A DNA stretch of 64,000 bases from Cyclonatronum proteinivorum (GCF_003353065.1 NZ_CP027806.1:3430501-3494500), one strand, 5' to 3'. Positions 44,924-54,118 are shown, numbered from the stretch's first letter. Made by a program: numbers and translations. Notes: generated by a model not told the origin, from the letters alone.

Positions 44924-45024
44924 GATTGGTATGGCTATGCAGCGGGTTCAGGCTGACGTCCTTTATTACGGCCCGCTGTCGGGCTATGAAAGGGTTTGGG
45001 GGAGAACCGGCACATGAGCTGCAA

Positions 45025-45063
45025 AATAAAAAAGGATACAAGCACGGGGCCTGTATCCTTTTA
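45025..45063 (-). terminator. Terminator of the rpsF-rpsR-rplI operon
   Basis: AAAAGGATACA pairs with TGTATCCTTTT; on the minus strand it is followed by TTTTTATTTTGC. Confidence 0.88.
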
Positions 45064-45089
45064 AAAGTGGCGGGTTTTGCGGGAAGGGT

Positions 45090-45536
45090 TTAGTCTTCCT
45101 TAACGACCCAGAATTTAAGGGTTGCCTTAACTTCGGTGTGAAGATCGATGGTAGCCGTGAACTCGCCGAGGTTTTTGACATCGGTATCGATTGTGATTTT
45201 ACGACGGTCGATGTTGAAGCCTTTATCGGTGAGGGCGTCGCCCAGCATTTGGTTGGTGACCGTACCGAAGATTTTTCCGTCTTCGCCAGCGGTTACCGAA
45301 ATGGTGAGGGATGTTTCAGAGATCTGACGTGCGACTTCTTCGGCCTGAGCCTTGGTTGCGTCGGCTTTGCGGGCTTTCTGACGGGCTTCTTCCTGCACAG
45401 CGCGTACGGCACCGGGCGTTGCAAGCACAGCATAACCCTGCGGAACGAGATAATTGCGGCCGTAGCCATCTTTAACCGTTACGATCTCACCGGCTGCACC
45501 TAATTTCTCTACATCTTGTTTCAGAATCAGTTTCAT
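45090..45536 (-). CDS. rplI: 50S ribosomal protein L9
   Basis: 148 residues. The N-terminal domain has MKLILKQDVEKLGAAGEIV and the L9 signature GYGRNYLVPQGYA (about 25-37). A long connecting helix (about 45-75) joins it to the C-terminal RNA-binding domain. It is the last gene of rpsF-rpsR-rplI, as in most bacteria; the gap to rpsR is 24 bp. Confidence 0.97.
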   Translation of the reverse strand: MKLILKQDVEKLGAAGEIVTVKDGYGRNYLVPQGYAVLATPGAVRAVQEEARQKARKADATKAQAEEVARQISETSLTISVTAGEDGKIFGTVTNQMLGDALTDKGFNIDRRKITIDTDVKNLGEFTATIDLHTEVKATLKFWVVKED

Positions 45537-45560
45537 GGTACGATAGTTTTTCGGTTAAGA

Positions 45561-45812
45561 TTATCGGAGGTTTTCAGCTACAAACGGCATGAGGGCCATT
45601 TGGCGGGCGCGTTTGATGGCGCGGGAAAGCTGACGCTGAAACTTAGCACTTGTGCCGGTAACGCGGCGGGGCAGAATTTTGCCCTGATCGTTTACGAAGC
45701 GCTCAAGCAATGCGATATCTTTGTAGTCGATGTACTCAATACCTGACTTGGTAAACTTGCACTCTTTGGTGCGAAGATTTCCTTTTTTGGGGTGTTGCGG
45801 GTTTTTAAGCAT
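45561..45812 (-). CDS. rpsR: 30S ribosomal protein S18
   Basis: 83 residues, basic. Ends [31 protein letters not shown], the S18 signature region. S18 pairs with S6 on the platform of the small subunit. It lies 36 bp after rpsF. The N-terminal part lacks zinc-binding cysteines. Confidence 0.96.
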   Translation of the reverse strand: MLKNPQHPKKGNLRTKECKFTKSGIEYIDYKDIALLERFVNDQGKILPRRVTGTSAKFQRQLSRAIKRARQMALMPFVAENLR

Positions 45813-45848
45813 GAATCCTGTCGGTTTATGATGATGAATAATGTGGGC

Positions 45849-46235
45849 TTAGTCGTCAGAACCGCCTTCGGTTTCTTCTTCAACTTCCGGGAATACTTCC
45901 GGAACAGCGCCTTTTTTCTGAAGCTCTCTGTGACGCTTCATTTTATTATCATACTTGACCGTCATGAACCGCATGATGTTATCATCAATGCGCTCGGTGC
46001 GCTCAAGCTTTTCAATAAACTCACCAGCTGCGGTGAAGTACAGGTTCACGTAGTATCCGCTGCGCTTGCCGTCGATTTCGTAGGCGAGGCGCTGAATACC
46101 CCATTCGTTGATTTCGTCGATTTCGCAGCCGTTTTCCTTAAGCATATCTACATACTTGGCAACGGTTGCTTTGATTTCTTCATCGTCAATTACAGCATTT
46201 ACGATGAAGAGGTGCTCATAATAATTTGTCTTCAT
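45849..46235 (-). CDS. rpsF: 30S ribosomal protein S6
   Basis: 128 residues. The ferredoxin-like S6 fold shows MKTNYYEHLFIVNAVIDDEE, the conserved RRLAYEI-like RLAYEIDGKRSGYYVNLYF, and a C-terminal acidic tail (VEEETEGGSDD). The start has AAGG upstream. A hairpin with a U-run lies 21 nt before the ATG (46256-46285), a possible regulatory leader. First gene of rpsF-rpsR-rplI. Confidence 0.97.
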   Translation of the reverse strand: MKTNYYEHLFIVNAVIDDEEIKATVAKYVDMLKENGCEIDEINEWGIQRLAYEIDGKRSGYYVNLYFTAAGEFIEKLERTERIDDNIMRFMTVKYDNKMKRHRELQKKGAVPEVFPEVEEETEGGSDD

Positions 46236-46255
46236 GATTACCTTCGGGTGTTTAT

Positions 46256-46285
46256 AAAAAAACAGCCGCAGGACTTTCCCGCGGC
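46256..46285 (-). promoter_or_regulatory. Hairpin with U-run in front of rpsF (terminator or attenuator)
   Basis: On the minus strand GCCGCGGGA pairs with TCCTGCGGC (one G-U pair) around AAG, followed by TGTTTTTTTAT. It starts 21 nt upstream of the rpsF ATG, too close for a promoter to fit between. It may end the nuo transcript, or regulate rpsF. S6:S18-binding leaders are known upstream of rpsF in many bacteria, but I cannot match that motif here. Confidence 0.55.
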
Positions 46286-46303
46286 AGGCAGATTTGTAAT
46301 ATA

Positions 46304-46338
46304 CGCACTTATGGATTGAAATTCCATAAGTGCGTTTT
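46304..46338. terminator. Hairpin downstream of nuoN
   Basis: Perfect 12 bp stem CGCACTTATGGA / TCCATAAGTGCG. The T-run lies on the plus strand; on the minus strand, which carries nuoN, only TATATTA follows. It may still pause or protect the nuo mRNA end. Confidence 0.55.
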
Positions 46339-46351
46339 ATTTAGGTAAATT

Positions 46352-47803
46352 TCAGGGCGCTGTTGCCGTGAGCATGCTGTCGGAGAAATAGCCGAAAATC
46401 ATTTCGGTTACGCCCCCGGGCACTACGCCGAAATAAAGGGTGAGGAAAGCGAGGAAAACGAGGGAGTAAGAATACACTTTCTTGGGCTCCATCAGCGTGA
46501 CGCTGTCCTTGCCTTCGCGGAAGTACAGGTAGACCATGACGCGAAGGTAGTAGTACGCGCTTGCGGCACTTGCAAGAACGCCGACAACGACAAGCGAGAT
46601 CAGGCCTGCGTCAACACCGGCGGCAAATACGAGGTACTTGGCATTAAATCCGGCCGAAATCGGGATACCGGCAAGAGAGAACAGAAATATACTGAGGAGT
46701 ACACCCATTATTGGACGCTGATAACCAAGTCCGGCATAGCTTTCCACATTGTTGAAGTGGACGTCGTGGTTTTTCTCGTAGTAGGCTACAACACCAAAGG
46801 CACCCACATTCATGAAAGTATAGGCGAGGAGGTAGAACAGTACAGCGCTGTATCCGGCAACAGAGCCTGCGGCAAGTCCAACAAAGAGGTAGCCGACATG
46901 CGCGATACTTGAATAGGCAAGCATGCGCTTCACGTTGTCCTGTACCATCGCTACCGCGTTACCAAGAATCATGGTGAGGAGCGCGATGATACTGAAGGTA
47001 GCTGTGAGGTCGTGCGCGATAAACGGCATGGCACGATCGAGAATCAGCACAAGCGCAACGAAGGACGCTGTTTTGCCGGCGGTAGACATGTAGGCCGTGA
47101 TGGTTGTCGGGGAGCCGGTGTACACGTCGGGCGTCCACATGTGGAAGGGTACAGCAGAGACTTTAAACATGAATGCTACTAGCAGCATGGCAACCCCGCC
47201 CCAGTAGATAAGTCCGCCGTCGGTGTACGCACCAATGACGGGCAGTGAAGTTGAGCCGGTGGCACCGTAGAGCAGGGTAATTCCGTAGAGGAAAAAGCCT
47301 GTTGAAAAAGCACCCATCACAAAATATTTGAGGGCCGATTCAACGCCGAGGCGCTTATCGCGGATGATGCCTGCGAGGGCATACAAGCAAATCGACATGG
47401 TTTCCAGCCCTACAAAAACAGTCACAAGGTCGTTGGCTGTCGCGAGGACAATCATCCCGAAAGTACAGAACATCAGCAGGGGATAAACCTGCGGAAAGTT
47501 GTGCTTTACGCCAATCAGGTAGTCATGCGTCAGAATGACGGTAAAGAAGGTTCCGAAGACTACAATGAAGGTACCAAAGGCGGCGGTACCGCCAGCCCCT
47601 GCCATATCGCTGAAAATCAGCTCAGGGGTTTGGGTTAAAAGATCCCAGGAGGCAACAATCAGTGCGATGGCCAGAAACACCATGGTTGTGGTGTAAATGG
47701 TCCTTGAGCGGGCTTTGTAGCCGTCAAGCATCATTACCGTCAATCCCCCGATTGCTACAATGGTAGCGGGTAAAAAGAGAAGTACGTCGTTAATGATTTC
47801 CAT
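46352..47803 (-). CDS. nuoN: NADH-quinone oxidoreductase subunit N
   Basis: A 483-residue antiporter-like membrane subunit of complex I with about 14 helices. The conserved core reads SALKYFVMGAFSTGFFLYGITLLYG, then KVSAVPFHMWTPDVYTGSPT (proton-path Lys and the His/Pro loop) and NVKRMLAYSSIAHVGYL. It is the last gene of nuoL-nuoM-phhB-nuoN. It starts 6 bp after the phhB stop. Confidence 0.96.
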   Translation of the reverse strand: MEIINDVLLFLPATIVAIGGLTVMMLDGYKARSRTIYTTTMVFLAIALIVASWDLLTQTPELIFSDMAGAGGTAAFGTFIVVFGTFFTVILTHDYLIGVKHNFPQVYPLLMFCTFGMIVLATANDLVTVFVGLETMSICLYALAGIIRDKRLGVESALKYFVMGAFSTGFFLYGITLLYGATGSTSLPVIGAYTDGGLIYWGGVAMLLVAFMFKVSAVPFHMWTPDVYTGSPTTITAYMSTAGKTASFVALVLILDRAMPFIAHDLTATFSIIALLTMILGNAVAMVQDNVKRMLAYSSIAHVGYLFVGLAAGSVAGYSAVLFYLLAYTFMNVGAFGVVAYYEKNHDVHFNNVESYAGLGYQRPIMGVLLSIFLFSLAGIPISAGFNAKYLVFAAGVDAGLISLVVVGVLASAASAYYYLRVMVYLYFREGKDSVTLMEPKKVYSYSLVFLAFLTLYFGVVPGGVTEMIFGYFSDSMLTATAP

Positions 47804-47809
47804 TAATCC

Positions 47810-48100
47810 TTACATTTCGAGATTATCGATGCGTTTTGCGAATTCCACATCTTTTTCGGTCACCTTATTTCCGGCATCATGCGTTGTTAACCGAATCTCT
47901 ACGGTGCTGTACACATTGTAGATTTCAGGGTGATGGGCGAGCTCTTCTGCGATGAATCCGATCCGGACAATAAAAGCCAGCGCATCCGGGAAGTTGGAAA
48001 ATTTATAGGCAACAGTGAGCGCATCGTTTTCATACTCCCACTCTTCCAGTTCTTCAAGTGCTTGCTGAACTTGTTTTTCGGTTAGTGCTTGTGTACTCAT
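47810..48100 (-). CDS. phhB: Pterin-4a-carbinolamine dehydratase
   Basis: A 96-residue enzyme, usually regenerating tetrahydropterin cofactor after aromatic amino-acid hydroxylation. The catalytic motif appears as ELAHHPEIYNVYSTVEIRLTTHD, with the expected His-His-Pro and a later Thr-His-Asp. It lies between nuoM (2 bp) and nuoN (6 bp), so it is part of that operon. I recall the same position in the complex I operon of Rhodothermus marinus. A role in complex I is unproven. Confidence 0.93.
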   Translation of the reverse strand: MSTQALTEKQVQQALEELEEWEYENDALTVAYKFSNFPDALAFIVRIGFIAEELAHHPEIYNVYSTVEIRLTTHDAGNKVTEKDVEFAKRIDNLEM

Positions 48101-48102
48101 TA

Positions 48103-49713
48103 CTAATTGTTCTCCTGATTAAATTCAGCGTAATTGGGGGTGATGTCGTATAGCTTTTGTGCCCAGGCAGGCATTTCGGCCGGGTTAGAAGCTTCCAAAA
48201 CAGCAGCACGCTTTTGCTCTGCCTGTTCGAGGAGTACATTAACCTGATGCTCCGAGAACTGCGTGAAATGCGTCGGACGAATGCCGATCCAGATGATGAA
48301 GAACATGACGGGGATCAGCAGGCCGATTTCGCGGGCATTAAGATCTACCAGCTTTTTATTCTCTTCTTTGAGCACCGGACCGAACATTACGCGCCGGAAC
48401 ATCCATAGCATATAAATAGCCGCGAGGATTACTCCCGTTGTTGCTACGATTGCAAACGAGATGTTTCCGATGGAGTCGGAAGTGAAGGCACCCAACAGAA
48501 TCAGGAACTCACCTACGAAGCCATTCAGACCCGGCAGTCCGATACTTGCGAAAGTTGCCAGCATAAACATGACTGCGAATACCGGCATAATGCTTGTGAT
48601 ACCACCGAAGTCTTCAATCTGACGGGAATGGCGGCGGTCGTAAATCATCCCAACAATAAGGAACAAGGCGCCGGTTGAGAGGCCGTGATTGATCATTTGG
48701 ATGATGGCACCCTGCACCCCGATGGTGTTAAGTGCAAAGAGTCCCAGAACCACAAAACCAAGGTGACTCACGGAAGAATAAGCTACGAGCTTTTTGACAT
48801 CCTTCTGAACCATTGCTACAAAGGCTCCATACACAATCCCAATGACCGCGAGAAAGGCAATCGGTGCGGCAAACTCGAGCATGGCATTTGGAAAAAGCGG
48901 CAGACAGAAACGAATAAGGCCGTAGGTTCCCATTTTAAGCATGATCGCCGCCAGCACAACGGAGCCTGCTGTTGGCGCTTCGGTATGTGCGTAAGGCAGC
49001 CAGGTGTGAAAGGGGAAGAGCGGAACCTTAATGAAGAAAGCGAGGGCAAAAGCCAGGAACAGCCAGGTTTGCTCTACCAGTCCAATCTGATACTCCATAC
49101 CGGAGAGAACGCGCCAGTCTGAGATAAACACGCCGTCATTTACGGCATTGCCCGCATTGTAGCCCACGTAAACGAGCGCTACAAGCATGATGAGCGAACC
49201 GACCAGCGTGTAAAGGAAGAACTTGATGGCGGCATGAATGCGACCTGCGCCGCCCCAGATACCGATCAGGAAGTACATCGGAATGAGGGTGAGCTCGAAG
49301 AAGACGTAAAAGACGACCAAATCAAGTGCGGCAAAAACGCCCAGCGACCCGGTTTGCAGAATGAGGAGCATCGCAAAGAAACCGGATACGTGCTTCTTCA
49401 CAGAAGTCCATGAAGACAGCACTACGATGGGTCCGAAGAAGGTCGTGAGCATGAACAGCAGCAGGCTCAGGCCGTCGAGCCCAACGATGTACTTGATGTC
49501 GAGGCCGAAAACAAGGCTTCCGGATTCTGTCACGTACTGCGCAACGTCAGAAGCCGCTACGTCAAAGTTGAAAATCAGTGGCAGCGAAATGGCGAAGGTG
49601 AGCGAGGTAAACACCAGCGCAATCCATTTCACTAACTTATCACTTTTCGCAAACAGGATGGCAAATACACCCAGCAGCGGCAGATAGATCGTTAAATTTA
49701 ATAGTGTTTCCAT
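48103..49713 (-). CDS. nuoM: NADH-quinone oxidoreductase subunit M
   Basis: A 536-residue antiporter-like subunit with about 14 helices. The Glu of helix 5 lies in VFYVFFELTLIPMYFLIGIWGG, and the Lys region in FFIKVPLFPFHTWLPYAHTEAPTAGS. KDVKKLVAYSSVSHLGFV carries the later Lys. It couples quinone reduction to proton movement in the membrane arm. It starts 15 bp after nuoL. The long C-terminal tail is hydrophilic. Confidence 0.97.
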   Translation of the reverse strand: METLLNLTIYLPLLGVFAILFAKSDKLVKWIALVFTSLTFAISLPLIFNFDVAASDVAQYVTESGSLVFGLDIKYIVGLDGLSLLLFMLTTFFGPIVVLSSWTSVKKHVSGFFAMLLILQTGSLGVFAALDLVVFYVFFELTLIPMYFLIGIWGGAGRIHAAIKFFLYTLVGSLIMLVALVYVGYNAGNAVNDGVFISDWRVLSGMEYQIGLVEQTWLFLAFALAFFIKVPLFPFHTWLPYAHTEAPTAGSVVLAAIMLKMGTYGLIRFCLPLFPNAMLEFAAPIAFLAVIGIVYGAFVAMVQKDVKKLVAYSSVSHLGFVVLGLFALNTIGVQGAIIQMINHGLSTGALFLIVGMIYDRRHSRQIEDFGGITSIMPVFAVMFMLATFASIGLPGLNGFVGEFLILLGAFTSDSIGNISFAIVATTGVILAAIYMLWMFRRVMFGPVLKEENKKLVDLNAREIGLLIPVMFFIIWIGIRPTHFTQFSEHQVNVLLEQAEQKRAAVLEASNPAEMPAWAQKLYDITPNYAEFNQENN

Positions 49714-49728
49714 GAAAAAGCAGGCTTC

Positions 49729-51738
49729 CTAAAAGATTAACAGTCCGATGATGAGTATTACCCCTACCACAAAAGCAATTGCATAGGTGTGTACTACGCC
49801 GGTTTGTACGAACCGGAGCAGGCTTCCAAAGAACTGCACTACACCGCCAAGGGCATTCACGAAACCATCCAGGATCTTGACATCAAAAACGGCCAGTACG
49901 CGGTCTGCAAGTTTGTTGCCGGGGCGCGTAATCATGGCATCGTAAGCTTCGTCGAACTTGTACTTATCTTCCCAGGTCGTGTAGAGGGCACCGAAACGCT
50001 CACGAATGGCAGCGTCGGTTGCTTCACCGGCATCGTTGTCGTATTTCCGGTAGGCAAGAATAGTTGCACCAACAGCAACAAGGATAGCAATGGCAACCAG
50101 CGTCCATTTCACGCCATAAGGCAGAATAATGGCCGCGCGAACAGTAACACCGCTCAGCCATGCATACAACCAGTTAACCGTAGCGTCTGTGCTTGTGAAG
50201 GTCGTTACGAAAAATTCAGGAATCCCCATCAAACCGCCAAAGAGGGCAAGTGCCGCAAGCACCCAAAGCGGGGCGGTCATGTTAACCGGGCTCTCATGAA
50301 GGTATTTTGCAGCACCTTCCGCGCCTTTAATTTTGGAGGGCAGCTTAAATGTTCCGTGGAAAGTGGTAAGCGTAAGGCGGAACATGTAAAAGGCGGTGAG
50401 GAAAGCTGTGATAAGCGCGAGACCCCAAAGTGCAAAATAGACAGCACCAAATTCGCCCAGACCTGCATTAAACAGGTAAGCAAGAATTTCATCTTTTGAG
50501 AAGAATCCGGAGAAAATCGGAATACCGGCAATCGCAAAAGTCGAAATCAGGAAGGTTTTGTAGGTGGAAGGCATGTATTCCTTCAATCCCCCCATATAGC
50601 GCATATCCTGCGGATCGAAATGGACATCTTTGCCTTCGTGCTCAAGTTCGTGCTCTACATGGTGCATGGCGTGAATCACTGAACCTGAACCGAGGAATAA
50701 GCAAGCTTTGAAAAAGGCGTGCGTAACAACGTGGAACATGGCTGCAACAAATCCGCCCGAACCCAGCGCCAGAAACATAAACCCGAGTTGCGAGACCGTA
50801 GAATAGGCGAGCACCTTTTTAATATCGTATTGGGTAAGGGCAATGGTAGCCGCAATAACGGCGGTGAGCCCCCCGATTACCGCGACAAGCAGCATGGCTT
50901 CCGGTGAAGCCATGTACAGACCGGAGAAACGGGTAATAAGGTAAATACCGGAGGTAACCATCGTAGCCGCGTGAATGAGCGCTGATACAGGTGTGGGACC
51001 CGCCATAGCGTCCGGCAGCCAAACGAACAGGGGTATCTGAGCGCTTTTACCGGTAGCACCGATGAACATCAGCACGGCTACCCAGAAAGCGATGTCGCCG
51101 GTGAAGAGGTGCAGGTTGCTGAAGATGACGTCGAAATCAAGGCTGCCTACCGTACGGAACACCAGGAACATGGCAACGAGAAAAGCAAAATCCCCTACCC
51201 TGTTATAGATGAAGGCTTTGTTTGCTGCGGTAGCCTTCTCCATATCTTTATACCAGAACCCGATAAGCAGGTACGAACAAACACCTACGCCTTCCCAGCC
51301 AAGGAACAACAGGAGCAGGTTGTTTGCCATTACCAGGTTTAGCATGGCAAAGATGAACAGGTTGAGATATGCGAAGAATTTGTAGTAGCCTTCGTCAGAG
51401 TGCATATACCCCATGGAATAAATGTGGATCAGGGTACCAACACCTGTAACCACAAGCGCCATCAGTATGGAAAGCTGATCGACGCGATATGCAATATCTG
51501 AGGTGAAGCTGCCGGCTTCAATCCATGTGAAGAGCCGAACTACAACGGGTTCGGAACCGGCATTCATTTCTAAGAATATCTGGAAGGCGATGAGGAACGG
51601 CACGAAAACCGATATGGTGGCAAGCCAACCAATAACGCTTTTCTGTTTTCGATACCCCTCAGAGCTTAGTCCGAGCAATCCGTTGATCAGGAAGCCGATC
51701 AGCGGTATTACTATAATTAGCCAGACAAAATCAGCCAT
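49729..51738 (-). CDS. nuoL: NADH-quinone oxidoreductase subunit L
   Basis: A 669-residue antiporter-like subunit. The Lys/Glu channel core is seen in LLFLGWEGVGVCSYLLIGFW, KSAQIPLFVWLPDAMAGPTPVSALIHAATMV and YDIKKVLAYSTVSQLGFM. The C-terminal extension, with a lateral helix and final membrane helix, is present. First gene of nuoL-nuoM-phhB-nuoN; 176 bp separate it from nuoK, with a terminator in between. Confidence 0.97.
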   Translation of the reverse strand: MADFVWLIIVIPLIGFLINGLLGLSSEGYRKQKSVIGWLATISVFVPFLIAFQIFLEMNAGSEPVVVRLFTWIEAGSFTSDIAYRVDQLSILMALVVTGVGTLIHIYSMGYMHSDEGYYKFFAYLNLFIFAMLNLVMANNLLLLFLGWEGVGVCSYLLIGFWYKDMEKATAANKAFIYNRVGDFAFLVAMFLVFRTVGSLDFDVIFSNLHLFTGDIAFWVAVLMFIGATGKSAQIPLFVWLPDAMAGPTPVSALIHAATMVTSGIYLITRFSGLYMASPEAMLLVAVIGGLTAVIAATIALTQYDIKKVLAYSTVSQLGFMFLALGSGGFVAAMFHVVTHAFFKACLFLGSGSVIHAMHHVEHELEHEGKDVHFDPQDMRYMGGLKEYMPSTYKTFLISTFAIAGIPIFSGFFSKDEILAYLFNAGLGEFGAVYFALWGLALITAFLTAFYMFRLTLTTFHGTFKLPSKIKGAEGAAKYLHESPVNMTAPLWVLAALALFGGLMGIPEFFVTTFTSTDATVNWLYAWLSGVTVRAAIILPYGVKWTLVAIAILVAVGATILAYRKYDNDAGEATDAAIRERFGALYTTWEDKYKFDEAYDAMITRPGNKLADRVLAVFDVKILDGFVNALGGVVQFFGSLLRFVQTGVVHTYAIAFVVGVILIIGLLIF

Positions 51739-51878
51739 TGGATTTATTTAGTAAGTGGTTGTCTGTATTGTAAGCTTTCATAAAATTCATTTTGGATAGC
51801 CCCTAGTATCCTGTTTTATTTTGCTATTTGCACCCGTTTGGTCTGTTGCAGATCGCCCGGGATCACAAATGGGAAAGC

Positions 51879-51924
51879 AAAAAAAATCCGCGGGTAAGAT
51901 CTGACCGGATCAGATTACCAGCGG
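51879..51924 (-). terminator. Strong terminator overlapping the nuoK stop
   Basis: Minus strand: CCGCTGGTAATCTGA and TCAGATCTTACCCGCGG form a long stem with two single-base bulges around a 5-nt loop, followed by ATTTTTTTTGC. The left arm includes the nuoK stop codon (51915-51917), so nuoJK is likely its own transcript. Confidence 0.85.
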
Positions 51925-52217
51925 AGAAGATTGATTTTGCTGATATCGGCAGTGATATTATTCCGATAAATGGCAATAACAATGGCAAGCCCTACACATG
52001 CTTCAGCAGCTGCAACGCAAAGCACAAAAAATACCAGAATCATACCATGGACATCGCCCATGGAAGCGCTAAAGGCTACAAGGGAGATATTGACCGCGCT
52101 AAGCATGAGCTCAACACACATAAACACGACAATAGCATTCTTACGAATAAGAACACCCAATACCCCGATAACAAAAAGTACGGCGCTAACGCCGAGATAT
52201 AGTTCCAGACCTATCAT
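51915..52217 (-). CDS. nuoK: NADH-quinone oxidoreductase subunit K
   Basis: A 100-residue, three-helix membrane subunit ([19 protein letters not shown]; then two more). The conserved Glu pair lies in [13 protein letters not shown] and [17 protein letters not shown], as in E. coli NuoK. The start overlaps the end of nuoJ by 4 bp. Confidence 0.97.
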   Translation of the reverse strand: MIGLELYLGVSAVLFVIGVLGVLIRKNAIVVFMCVELMLSAVNISLVAFSASMGDVHGMILVFFVLCVAAAEACVGLAIVIAIYRNNITADISKINLLRW

Positions 52218-52738
52218 TCGATTTCGTCCTCAACGTTAACGTTTTTCTGCGCGAGCAGCATTGCACCAACTACAGCGGCGGTTAGAAGGATAGCCGTAGC
52301 TTCGAAGGGAAGCAGGAAGGTTGTAAACATTTCATCGCCAATCGCCTCAACCGTACCGATCGCCATCAGCTCCTGATGAGAAAAGTCCGGGAAAGCCCCG
52401 ATGTAATTACCGACAATAAACAGTAACTGGGCAAGCACAACTACTGTGACCAATACGGCAAATATCTGTTTAAAGTCGACTTTGGTGATGATCTGTTCAT
52501 CTTCATCCATGTTCAATACCATGATAACGAAGAGAAAAAGCACCATGATTGCCCCTGCATATACAAGAATCTGTATAACGGCCAGAAACTGCGCGTTCAG
52601 CGACAAATAGAAACCTGACACAGATAGCATGTGAAGAATCAGAAACAAGGCGCTGTTTACAGTGTTTTTGCTGAGAACCATTGCAAGGGCAGTACCCACT
52701 GCGAATGTGGCAACAAATACAAAAAAGAAGGTTTCCAT
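52214..52738 (-). CDS. nuoJ: NADH-quinone oxidoreductase subunit J
   Basis: A 174-residue membrane subunit with five hydrophobic segments; [20 protein letters not shown] is the NuoJ signature. It is the first nuo gene on this strand. Upstream lies a divergent MoxR gene, so nuoA-nuoI must be elsewhere in the genome. Confidence 0.96.
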   Translation of the reverse strand: METFFFVFVATFAVGTALAMVLSKNTVNSALFLILHMLSVSGFYLSLNAQFLAVIQILVYAGAIMVLFLFVIMVLNMDEDEQIITKVDFKQIFAVLVTVVVLAQLLFIVGNYIGAFPDFSHQELMAIGTVEAIGDEMFTTFLLPFEATAILLTAAVVGAMLLAQKNVNVEDEIE

Positions 52739-52768
52739 GTAATAATGTATTCCGTGAATTTTCGAGCG

Positions 52769-52800
52769 TAAAGGTACCCAAATTTCATTCGGGCTTCAAC
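52769..52800 (-). promoter_or_regulatory. Possible promoter of nuoJ
   Basis: Minus strand: GTTG, 20 nt, TACCTTTA. Three of four bases match the TTTG box, and TAnnTTT is complete. It is 31 bp upstream of the nuoJ ATG. Confidence 0.4.
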
Positions 52801-53032
52801 TCAATTCTGATTATTGTCGTTTGTACGCCAATATCCTACCTTTGGAATGAAAGCCGAAACCTGAGAAGAACATCATAAAAATCAGTTTTTTATCAGCTTA
52901 GGCCTTTACATTCACTACTACCCAGCGGATTTATTAATCTCATTAACCCCCTGAACAGCAATTTGTTGATAGTCAGCTAAAATAAAAAAAAGCCTTTCAA
53001 TAATCACCCTCAATTCGAATCTATTCTCAACA

Positions 53033-54034
53033 ATGTCACAAAAAACAGCCGATATTCAGGAACTCAACAAACGAATAGCCCAAAGCAGCGCATTTATCGA
53101 GGCCATCAGAAGTGAAATGGCCAAAATTGTAATTGGTCAGCATTACATGATCGACCGCCTGCTTATTGGTCTTCTCTGCAACGGCCATGTTTTGCTTGAA
53201 GGCGTACCGGGCCTTGCGAAGACCCTTACGGTATCATCGCTTGCAAAAGTAATTGACACCAAGTTCCAGCGGATTCAGTTTACCCCGGATCTACTGCCGG
53301 CTGACCTCGTAGGCACCCTCATTTATAATCAAAAGCTGGGTGATTTTACGGTTAAGAAAGGCCCCGTTTTTGCCAATATCATTCTGGCCGATGAAATCAA
53401 CCGATCCCCCGCCAAAGTGCAGAGCGCTCTGCTTGAGTGCATGCAGGAAAGACAAGTCACCATTGGGGAAGAGACTTTTTTCCTTGACGAACCCTTTTTG
53501 GTACTTGCAACACAAAACCCGGTTGAACAGGAAGGAACTTATCCGCTTCCGGAAGCACAGGTTGATCGTTTTATGATGAAACTTAAAGTGGGATATCCTA
53601 CTGAACAGGAAGAAATGGAAATCATGCGCCGGATGTCAGGAATTCAAAAAGCTGTTGAACTTGAACACGTGATAACTTCTGACAAAATTCTTGAAGCACG
53701 GCAAACAGTAAACGACATCTATATAGATGAAAAAGTTGAGCAATATATAATTAACCTGATATTTGCTACACGTAACCCTGTGAAGTATGGTATTCGGGAA
53801 CTTGAACATATGCTCAATTTCGGTGCATCACCCCGTGCATCCATCAACCTTAATCAGGCAGCCAAAGCCTATGCTTTTCTTCAGCACCGCGGATACGTAA
53901 CACCAGATGATGTACGCGCTGTGCTGATGGATGTGCTACGTCACAGAATAATTCTAAGCTATGAAGCTGAGGCAGAAGACATGACTACAGAAGATGTTAT
54001 CAAAAAACTTCTCAACAAGATTCAGGTACCATAA
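53033..54034 (+). CDS. MoxR family AAA+ ATPase
   Basis: A 333-residue AAA+ ATPase. Walker A GVPGLAKT (57-64), Walker B ILADEINRSPAKVQSALLECMQE (about 117-139), sensor 1 LATQNPVEQEG, and sensor 2/R region NFGASPRASI. MoxR proteins work as chaperones with a VWA-domain partner, often in a moxR-DUF58-VWA operon. Here the next gene is a short unrecognised protein, so the usual partners are missing. It is divergent from nuoJ. Confidence 0.93.
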   Translation: MSQKTADIQELNKRIAQSSAFIEAIRSEMAKIVIGQHYMIDRLLIGLLCNGHVLLEGVPGLAKTLTVSSLAKVIDTKFQRIQFTPDLLPADLVGTLIYNQKLGDFTVKKGPVFANIILADEINRSPAKVQSALLECMQERQVTIGEETFFLDEPFLVLATQNPVEQEGTYPLPEAQVDRFMMKLKVGYPTEQEEMEIMRRMSGIQKAVELEHVITSDKILEARQTVNDIYIDEKVEQYIINLIFATRNPVKYGIRELEHMLNFGASPRASINLNQAAKAYAFLQHRGYVTPDDVRAVLMDVLRHRIILSYEAEAEDMTTEDVIKKLLNKIQVP

Positions 54035-54118
54035 CAAAAAACTATTGGCATGTAATTGGATTTTCTTATGAAATAATTTATTTTTAGGAAGTTTCCTTGG
54101 ACTTAAAATAAAATCACT

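Noticed and set aside
46265-46285. Resemblance of the rpsF hairpin to RNase P RNA (GGAAAGTCC)
   Set aside because: Only a short string matches; the rest of the RNase P core is missing and the site lies in a 116 bp gap.
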